Of a stretch of DNA of 29,651 bases, positions 23,769 through 29,651 are shown one piece after another. Position 1 is the first letter of the stretch. Every line of letters starts with the position of its first letter. The notes below the pieces were generated by a model, which was not told the DNA's origin, did not search any database, and was given only the letters and a program-made list of their open reading frames with translations. Position numbers and translations under genes: made by a program. The DNA is from an uncultured Arcanobacterium sp. Lineage in GTDB: Bacteria; Actinomycetota; Actinomycetes; Actinomycetales; Actinomycetaceae. The DNA is taken from positions 1-29,651 of the forward strand of contig NZ_CAMXYE010000007.1 of the NCBI RefSeq assembly GCF_947253055.1. Reading direction: 5' to 3'.

Positions 23769-26700
23769 GTGCATCTAAAAACTCTGGTACTGCGCGGTTT
23801 TAAATCTTTTCCGGCTTCGACTCTCTTAAAGTTTGAGCCCGGAATTAACTGCGTGGTAGGCCCGAATGGTTCGGGAAAATCTAATGTAGTGGATGCCTTA
23901 GCCTGGGTGATGGGTGAGCAAGGCGTAAAAAACTTGCGCGGCGGCAATATGGCAGATGTAATTTTTGCCGGTACCGCAGCTCGCCCCGCTCTAGGTAGAG
24001 CAGAAGTATCCCTTACTATCGACAATACCGACGGGGCATTGCCGATAGATTATTCCGAAGTCACCATCACGCGCACCCTTTTTCGCTCAGGCGGTTCTGA
24101 ATACGCCATAAACGGCACTCCCTGCCGGTTGCTCGATATTCAAGAATTACTCTCCGATACCGGTATGGGTAAAGAAATGCACGTGATTATCGGGCAAGGG
24201 AAATTAGATGAAGTGCTGAGCGCTACGCCAGAAGAACGGCGCGGTTTCATCGAAGAAGCCGCCGGAGTGCTGAAGCATCGAAAAAGAAAAGAAAAAGCTC
24301 TGCGCAAACTGGAGGCAATGCAGGCAGATCTGCTGCGCATTGAAGATATAAGTGCCGAACTTCGCCGGCAGCTAGGCCCGCTGGCGCGGCAAGCAGCGGC
24401 GGCGAGGCGCGCGCAAGTGATTCAGAGTGAAGTATTTGCCGGCCGGGCGCGAATTCTCGCTGACGATATTGCCCAAGCGCAAGCGCGCCTCAGCTCCCAA
24501 AATAGTGATTCCTCGCAGTTGGAAGAAGAAAAAGCGCAGCTCGGTGCAGTGCTGACTGAGAAAAAAACGCATCTTGCGCAGTTACAGCAAGACGCCGAAA
24601 ATGCCAATCCACATTTAGCGGCGCTTATTGCGCGCTGGCAGCAACTTGCTTCTTTGGTGGAACGCTATCGCGGACTTATTCAACTGGCGCAAGAGCGGAT
24701 GCGCTCTTTAGAAACGGCAGCGCCGGCGCCGGCGGGTGAAGACCCAGAGCAGCTGCGCCAACGCGCCGCACAGGTAGCTGCCCAAACCGCAGAACTAGAG
24801 CAAGAAATAGTAGCTGCTCAGCAGGAATTGCAGGCAGTTATTGCGGAGCGGGAAACTAAAGAAGCGGCAGAGAAAAATTTAGATCAGCGCCTCGGGCAGA
24901 TGAACCGTTCGGTAGCGGATAGAAGAGAAACAGCTGCGCGACTGGGCGGAAAAATAGCTGCGGCGCGTTCTCGCCTCGAAGCTTGGGCAGAAGAATATGA
25001 GCGAGTGCAGAAAGCCACGGTGGCAGCGCAGGAGCGAGTGGCGGAAGCAGCTGCACAGATAGCGGAATTAGAGCAAGATGCAGTGGCGGAGAGTGACGGG
25101 GGAGATGATATTTCCCAGACCTATGCCGAGCTCGCCGGGCAACAGCAAAAATGCGGAGAAAAAGTAGAGAATGCGCGGAAAAATTTAGCTCTTGCACAGC
25201 AGCGTGCCGCCGAGTGGCACGCTAAGGCTGATACGCTACAGCTCTCTCTAGCACCCGAAGATGCCACCGCTTGGGTAGTGAAAGATTATCGGCTCGGGGT
25301 ATCTGGGCTAGTGCGAGACCATATTAAAATTCGGCGTGGCTGGGAAGCAGCCCTAGAAGCTGCTTTGCAAGGAATAGCGGGCGGTGCATTAATTTCCGAT
25401 ACGGCGGCGGCAGTAGATGCTTTAAGAGCTGCTCGCGCCGCGAAAGCAGGGCATCTCGAACTACTTATAACGGATGCACAGAAAAATTCTGCTGCTCTAG
25501 CGCAAGCGGCCCTGCAAGCCCTGCAAAGTAGTGGATTTTCTGCAGATAGAGCGCAGATAGCGAGTGAAGTACTGCTAGGAGAAGACCGCCCCACCCAGGC
25601 ACTGCGGGAAATGCTGGCCGGTACGCTGCTCTGTGTAGATTTAGTGACGGCAAAAGAGCTACTCGCTTGCGGAGCTCCGCAAGTAGCCACTGCGGAAGGT
25701 GATTTACTTTCGCCGCATCGGGTGGCGGGCGGAGAAGTAGATAAGAATCTACTGCTCAGCCGGCAGAGTGCTTTCGCGGCGGCAGTGGAAGAAGCGGAAA
25801 AAGCGAAAACGGCGGTGGAAAAAGCGGCTCAGGCGCTGGAATCTGCGCAAGCAGAAGCAGAAAGAGTACAGAGCGACTATGAGAATGCCGGTCGGGAATT
25901 GAATGCGCGCGATGCGCGGCTCGCAGCCGTTACTGCACAGCTTGGCGTATTGCGCCAGAGCTTGGCGGCCGGAGAGAGCGAAGTAGAGCGAAATCAGGCC
26001 CGAGCTGAACATATCTGCCAAGAGCAGGAAAAGGGAGAAAGTGAATTAGCGGCTGCGGAGCAAGCACACGCTGATTTAGGGGTACAACCGCAGGATTTGG
26101 AGAAAAAACTTCTCGATTTACAAGAAGAGCAGCGGGCTGCTCATATCGACAGCATGGAAGCGCGCGGAAAAGAAACAGAAGCGCGGTTATTGCTGCGTAC
26201 GCGAGAAGAAAGATTGCGGCCACTCGCTGGAAAAGTGGAGTATTTAGAAAAATCTGCGCGAATCGCGGAAGAAAAACTGGCGCAGGCGGCGCGGGCAGCA
26301 GCGCGGCGCGCAGAATTGCGCAATGAAATTCAGGAACTTTCGGAGCAAGCGGGGCAGGCTCTCGCAATAGCAGAAAACTTGCTGCAGGCGGCACAAGAGG
26401 AGAGAAATGCCGCCGACGCTGCGCGCTTAGAACGCGATACAGCTCTGCGTGCCGCGCGGCAAGAAGTAGATGATTTGGCAGAAAAAGCGCACCAGTTAGA
26501 AGACCTGCAGCATCAACGGGAATTAGCGCGCACGGAAATGCGGATCCAGTACGAGCAACTAGCGGCGAAGTCGGTGGAATTATTGGGGGTGGAACCGGAT
26601 ACTCTTATAGAAGAATACGGCCCGCATCTGCCTATCGTCACTGCCGAAGGGGAAGAAATCCCCTATGTGCGCGCCACTCAAGAGCAGAATTTAGCCCGGG

Positions 26701-27329
26701 CAGAAAAAGCCCTCGCGCGATTAGGGAAAATTAATCCCCTCGCTCTCGAAGAGCATGCCGCCTTAGAGGAGAGGCAAAAATATCTGACTACGCAATTGCA
26801 GGATCTGCGGCGCTCGCGGGCAGATTTGCTGCAAATTGTTGAAGAGATTGATGCCCGAGTGGAAGGCATAATGCAGCGGGCTTTGGCAGATGTGGCAAAA
26901 GAGTTCCAAGAAGTATTTTCTTATCTTTTCCCCGGGGGAGAGGGGAAGCTAGAGCTTACAGATTCTACTTCCCCGCTCACCGCCGGAGTTGATATTTTTG
27001 CGCGCCCGCCCGGGAAAAGAGTAAAGCGTCTTTCACTTCTCTCGGGAGGAGAGCGTTCGCTCACCGCTATCGCTTTCTTAATGGCTATTTTTAAAGCGCG
27101 CCCCTCGCCTTTCTACGTGCTAGACGAAGTAGAGGCCGCTTTAGATGACACTAATCTTTCCCGGCTATTAGAGCTTTTCCGTAATTTGCAGCGCAATTCC
27201 CAGTTACTAATAATTACGCATCAAAAGCGCACTATGGAAATAGCGGATGTAATTTACGGAGTGGCGATGCGCGAGCAAGGAGTGACTTCCGTGATTTCGC
27301 AGCGTTTGCCGGAGCTGCTGGGAGAATAA
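23769..27329 (+). CDS. smc: Chromosome segregation ATPase SMC
   Basis: Structural maintenance of chromosomes protein, the ATPase of bacterial condensin (with ScpA/ScpB), acting on the nucleoid. 1186 aa, normal length. N-terminal head with GPNGSGKS at 31-38 and MGEQGVKNLRGG; two long Ala/Gln/Glu-rich coiled-coil arms (about 170-490 and 670-1020); the hinge at about 500-660 (GVSGLVRDHIKI...HRVAGG); C-terminal head with signature LSGGERSLTA (near 1091) and Walker B FYVLDEVEAALDD. GTG start 3 nt after ndk, without a recognisable SD, so it is probably coupled to ndk translation. No terminator is visible after it. Confidence 0.96.
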   Translation: MHLKTLVLRGFKSFPASTLLKFEPGINCVVGPNGSGKSNVVDALAWVMGEQGVKNLRGGNMADVIFAGTAARPALGRAEVSLTIDNTDGALPIDYSEVTITRTLFRSGGSEYAINGTPCRLLDIQELLSDTGMGKEMHVIIGQGKLDEVLSATPEERRGFIEEAAGVLKHRKRKEKALRKLEAMQADLLRIEDISAELRRQLGPLARQAAAARRAQVIQSEVFAGRARILADDIAQAQARLSSQNSDSSQLEEEKAQLGAVLTEKKTHLAQLQQDAENANPHLAALIARWQQLASLVERYRGLIQLAQERMRSLETAAPAPAGEDPEQLRQRAAQVAAQTAELEQEIVAAQQELQAVIAERETKEAAEKNLDQRLGQMNRSVADRRETAARLGGKIAAARSRLEAWAEEYERVQKATVAAQERVAEAAAQIAELEQDAVAESDGGDDISQTYAELAGQQQKCGEKVENARKNLALAQQRAAEWHAKADTLQLSLAPEDATAWVVKDYRLGVSGLVRDHIKIRRGWEAALEAALQGIAGGALISDTAAAVDALRAARAAKAGHLELLITDAQKNSAALAQAALQALQSSGFSADRAQIASEVLLGEDRPTQALREMLAGTLLCVDLVTAKELLACGAPQVATAEGDLLSPHRVAGGEVDKNLLLSRQSAFAAAVEEAEKAKTAVEKAAQALESAQAEAERVQSDYENAGRELNARDARLAAVTAQLGVLRQSLAAGESEVERNQARAEHICQEQEKGESELAAAEQAHADLGVQPQDLEKKLLDLQEEQRAAHIDSMEARGKETEARLLLRTREERLRPLAGKVEYLEKSARIAEEKLAQAARAAARRAELRNEIQELSEQAGQALAIAENLLQAAQEERNAADAARLERDTALRAARQEVDDLAEKAHQLEDLQHQRELARTEMRIQYEQLAAKSVELLGVEPDTLIEEYGPHLPIVTAEGEEIPYVRATQEQNLARAEKALARLGKINPLALEEHAALEERQKYLTTQLQDLRRSRADLLQIVEEIDARVEGIMQRALADVAKEFQEVFSYLFPGGEGKLELTDSTSPLTAGVDIFARPPGKRVKRLSLLSGGERSLTAIAFLMAIFKARPSPFYVLDEVEAALDDTNLSRLLELFRNLQRNSQLLIITHQKRTMEIADVIYGVAMREQGVTSVISQRLPELLGE

Positions 27330-27403
27330 ATACCTGGTGTGCAAAGCCTAAAAGCGTGAGATGAAATAGCGCGTTCAGAATTTGTGTATGGATTGAGGGT
27401 GTC

Positions 27404-27520
27404 GGATCTAGGATACTAACTGTGGATCTGGGTGCTGGATCTGGGGTGCTAATTGGGAATCTGGGATACTGATTGCGGATTTGGGATTCTAAATTTGAAA
27501 TTCTAATTGTGAATTTAGGG
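27404..27520 (+). repeat. 20-bp minisatellite between smc and the small membrane-protein gene
   Basis: Five to seven degenerate units of about 20 bp with the theme GGATCTGGGATACTAATTGT: 27404-27423, 27424-27436 (short), 27437-27456, 27457-27476, 27477-27496, 27497-27510 (short), then a partial one. The repeats make up about half of the 244-bp gap; the rest contains no gene that I can see. Confidence 0.88.
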
Positions 27521-27561
27521 CTTATTGCCAGTATTCAGTTCCCCTTAAGGATATTTTTACG

Positions 27562-27567
27562 TAGACT
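27562..27567 (+). promoter_or_regulatory. -10 element giving a probable leaderless mRNA for the 27574 gene
   Basis: TAGACT, with GTG 6 nt further on at 27574, the spacing expected if transcription starts at the start codon. There is no SD. The -35 is weak. ndk shows the same arrangement. Confidence 0.5.
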
Positions 27568-27573
27568 GAGCGC

Positions 27574-28056
27574 GTGCTTCTGCTAATCATATTATTTCTA
27601 ATAATTTTTTCCCTAACTTTGCTTGCGTTGGGCGTTATACTCTATTTGAGCTGGGGAAATAAAGAGTTTATTTCTCCGCTACAGCTGCTTAAATCCGCTT
27701 TTACGCCGCCAGAGAAACCGCGCACCTATGTGCCCACAGTGCAGCCGGTAGAGGCGGCCGCTATTTTTCAGGATTTTTCTCCTGCCGCCGAATCCGCAGA
27801 GCTCTCCGCCGGATACTACCAATTTGCAAGAGTGACGGATGTTTTTTCGGCGTTCACTCGCCCCCGCGCTTCGCGGCGGCAAAATCCCCCTATAATAGAG
27901 GAAAAGAAGGCAGCTACCGAGGCTACGGAAGTTACCGAAGCTAATGAAACCATCGAAGCGATAGCAGCTAATGAAACCGCAGAAGCTAGTGAAGTTAAAG
28001 AAGACGCCTCGCGTGTAAATGACGCCTCGCGCATAAATCTAGGAGCTACAGAGTGA
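27574..28056 (+). CDS. Small single-pass membrane protein of unknown function
   Basis: 160 aa, GTG start, not recognised. Residues 1-27 (LLLIILFLIIFSLTLLALG...) form one strong transmembrane segment with no charged residues before it. A cytoplasmic-type tail follows, with a Pro-rich stretch, an aromatic region (GYYQFARVTDVFSAF), then an acidic Glu/Thr/Ala repeat region (ATEATEVTEANETIEAIAAN) and a repeated DASR(V/I)N motif encoded by an 18-bp duplication at 28003-28038. It overlaps ftsY by 4 nt (GTGA) and so is co-translated with it. The layout (N-terminal anchor, acidic linker) resembles that of the FtsY N-terminus; a role at the SRP receptor is only a guess. Confidence 0.75.
   Translation: MLLLIILFLIIFSLTLLALGVILYLSWGNKEFISPLQLLKSAFTPPEKPRTYVPTVQPVEAAAIFQDFSPAAESAELSAGYYQFARVTDVFSAFTRPRASRRQNPPIIEEKKAATEATEVTEANETIEAIAANETAEASEVKEDASRVNDASRINLGATE
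28003..28038 (+). repeat. 18-bp in-frame tandem duplication
   Basis: gacgcctcgcgtgtaaat (28003-28020) is followed by gacgcctcgcgcataaat (28021-28038), two differences, encoding DASRVN and DASRIN near the C-terminus of the small membrane protein. Confidence 0.9.
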
Positions 28057-29213
28057 ATACCTTAATTATTGCCCTCGTACTTGGTGTAATTTTCCTGGGC
28101 GGCGGTGCCATACTTATCTACAAATACCGCCAAAAATCTACTGCAAAAGAACTTCCTGGAAAAGCTAGTAAAGCACAGTTAGAAGCCGAAGCGCTGGTAG
28201 ATGCGGAAGTAGTAGAAGATATTCCGCCGCTTGCTGCTAGCTCAGCGGCTCCTGCAGAAGAAATCCAGAGTGCTCCCGAGTCGCTTCCTTCGCGTATGCA
28301 GAGAGTACGGGCGCGGTTAGCGAAATCGAATGGTGTGGGTAAAGCGCTGCTCTCAGTGCTGTCGCGCGCAGATTTGCAGCGTTCTGATTGGGAGGAAATA
28401 GAAGAAACGCTTTTGCTAGCAGATGTGGGGCTAGATGCTACCACTGAGCTGCTCGATATTCTGCAACGTGAAGTAAAGGTGCGCGGAAATTCTGATTCGG
28501 CAGTGGTGCGAGAAATTTTGCGCACAGAATTACTAAAGCTAGTGGAGGCGCCGGCGCCGCGCGAATTGCAAATAGCTCCTACGCGCGGGGAATCTGGAGA
28601 GACCCTCCCCGCCGCTATTCTCATGGTAGGAGTAAATGGCACCGGCAAGACTACTACTACTGGGAAGCTCGCCCGGCTGCTGGTAGCGGAAAATAAAAAA
28701 GTAGTGCTCGGGGCAGCCGATACTTTCCGGGCAGCCGCTGCGGAGCAGCTGCAAACTTGGGGAGAACGAGTTGGAGTGCCGGTGGTGCGCGCCGCAAAAG
28801 AGGGAGCAGATCCGGCGGCAGTGGCTTTCGACGCAGTGGAAACGGCCTGCCAAGAGCAAGCAGATGTGGTGATTGTGGATACGGCCGGCCGGCTCCAAAA
28901 CAAAGCGGGCCTTATGGACGAACTGAGTAAAATAAAGCGGGTAATGGAAAAGAAAGTACCGGTAAAAGAAGTACTTTTAGTCTTAGACGCCACCACCGGC
29001 CAGAACGGATTGCGGCAGGCAGAAGTATTTGCGCAAGCTGCCGGCGTGAGTGGAATCGTTTTAGCTAAATTAGACGGCACGGCCAAAGGTGGAATAGTGA
29101 TTTCTGTGCAGCGCGAGCTGGGGGTGCCGGTAAAATTTATCGGTCTCGGCGAAGGCGCAGATGATTTTGCTCCTTTTGAGGCAGAAGCCTTTGTGGATTC
29201 TTTGCTCGGCTAG
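28053..29213 (+). CDS. ftsY: Signal recognition particle receptor FtsY
   Basis: SRP GTPase receptor that docks ribosome-nascent-chain/SRP complexes at the membrane. 386 aa. Starts at GTG overlapping the upstream stop. N-terminal transmembrane segment at about 3-22 (LIIALVLGVIFLGGGAILIY), typical of actinobacterial FtsY, then an acidic linker, the N domain, and the G domain with G1 GVNGTGKTTTTGK (193-205), DTFRAAAAEQL (223-233), DTAGR (276-280) and AKLDG for the usual TKLDG. ffh follows after 64 nt, giving an smc-ftsY-ffh cluster. Confidence 0.96.
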   Translation: MNTLIIALVLGVIFLGGGAILIYKYRQKSTAKELPGKASKAQLEAEALVDAEVVEDIPPLAASSAAPAEEIQSAPESLPSRMQRVRARLAKSNGVGKALLSVLSRADLQRSDWEEIEETLLLADVGLDATTELLDILQREVKVRGNSDSAVVREILRTELLKLVEAPAPRELQIAPTRGESGETLPAAILMVGVNGTGKTTTTGKLARLLVAENKKVVLGAADTFRAAAAEQLQTWGERVGVPVVRAAKEGADPAAVAFDAVETACQEQADVVIVDTAGRLQNKAGLMDELSKIKRVMEKKVPVKEVLLVLDATTGQNGLRQAEVFAQAAGVSGIVLAKLDGTAKGGIVISVQRELGVPVKFIGLGEGADDFAPFEAEAFVDSLLG

Positions 29214-29217
29214 CCTA

Positions 29218-29235
29218 TGCCCTAGAATAGGGGCA
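29218..29235 (+). terminator. Possible weak terminator or attenuator between ftsY and ffh
   Basis: tgcccta-gaa-taggggca forms a short stem with one bulged G, and TTTTAT follows at some distance. An AT-rich stretch (29237-29255) follows, which could equally serve ffh as a promoter. Weak evidence either way. Confidence 0.3.
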
Positions 29236-29277
29236 GTTAATAGATTTTATAGAAACTAACTTGAACAAGGTGGGTGC

Positions 29278-29651
29278 ATGTTTAGCTCTCTTTCCGATCG
29301 CCTTACTAACTCTTTGCGTAATTTACGTAAACAAGGCCGGCTCAATGCAGAAGACGTAGAAAAAGTAGTCAGTGAGATGCGCCGCGCTCTCTTGGATGCC
29401 GACGTGGCATTGCCAGTGGTGCGTTCATTTACCGATGCGGTCAGAGAAAAAGCGACGGGAGCAGTTGTTTCCGAAGCGCTCAACCCGGGGCAACAAGTAG
29501 TAAAAATAGTAAATGAAGAATTAATTGCCATGCTCGGGGGAGAGAGCCGGGAGCTCAATTGGGCAAAAACTCCTCCTACTGTCATTATGCTGGCGGGTTT
29601 ACAAGGTGCTGGAAAGACCACTCTGGCCGGAAAGCTAGGGCGTTGGCTGCG
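29278..29651 (+). CDS. ffh: Signal recognition particle protein Ffh, 5' part (runs off the window)
   Basis: SRP54-type GTPase that binds signal sequences together with 4.5S RNA. The first 124 residues are visible: the N domain (MFSSLSDRLTNSLRNLRKQGRLNAEDVEKVVSEMRRALLDADVALPVV, split here only by the reading) and the start of the G domain with G1 GLQGAGKTTL at 107-116. The later G motifs and the Met-rich M domain lie beyond the end. Start ATG follows AAGGTGGG. The context right after ftsY supports the call. Confidence 0.93.
   Translation, partial: MFSSLSDRLTNSLRNLRKQGRLNAEDVEKVVSEMRRALLDADVALPVVRSFTDAVREKATGAVVSEALNPGQQVVKIVNEELIAMLGGESRELNWAKTPPTVIMLAGLQGAGKTTLAGKLGRWL

Noticed and set aside
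27404..27520. CRISPR array
   Set aside because: Units follow each other directly without unique spacers, are too degenerate, and no cas genes are present.
28118..29086. 322-codon open frame antisense to ftsY
   Set aside because: Ser/Ala-rich translation produced by the opposite frame of a clear SRP GTPase gene; no family features.

Overview
The window looks like a chromosomal contig of an actinobacterium of moderate GC content, perhaps from the Actinomycetaceae or a close relative. The evidence is the gene order tig-clpP1-clpP2-clpX, ileS-folC-ndk and smc-ftsY-ffh, a eukaryal-type IleS behind an actinobacterial translational T-box, two ClpP paralogues, and TANNNT -10 elements placed so that transcripts may be leaderless. 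The family assignment is inferred from gene content only. Bases 1-47 are not genomic: they match an Illumina Nextera i7 adapter (end of P7, a 10-nt index, then the transposase end), so tig is cut by the contig end.

Layout. 48-3793 (+): 3' part of trigger factor, a strong terminator, then clpP1 and clpP2 behind a possible ClgR site, then clpX; this is the protein-quality-control block. 3874-8417 (-): valS followed by a long-chain acyl-CoA ligase; a diverged second copy of the last valS codons lies between them. 8670-13993 (+): a tightly packed six-gene operon of unknown function. It encodes an SCP2-like protein, a class III aminotransferase, transketolase N and C halves, a second SCP2-like protein paralogous to the first, and a VOC metalloprotein, and ends at a strong terminator. 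14180-15832 (+): PTS enzyme I, behind a 42-bp tandem repeat. 16047-17162 (-): alanine dehydrogenase with a GTG start, its own terminator, promoter and palindromic operator candidate. 17485-18228 (+): an SDR oxidoreductase. 18331-23765 (+): T-box leader, ileS, folC, ndk. 23769-29651 (+): smc, a 20-bp minisatellite, a small single-pass membrane protein, ftsY and the 5' part of ffh.

Most genes are housekeeping. The part most likely to hold an undescribed system is the 8.7-14.0 kb operon. Two paralogous lipid-binding-like proteins bracket a PLP aminotransferase and a split transketolase, and the Lys codon choice (AAG-rich) resembles that of highly expressed genes rather than its neighbours. Its chemistry cannot be read from sequence. 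One testable idea is ketol transfer to a hydrophobic aldehyde followed by transamination, which would give a 2-amino-1,3-diol (sphingoid-like) product without serine palmitoyltransferase.
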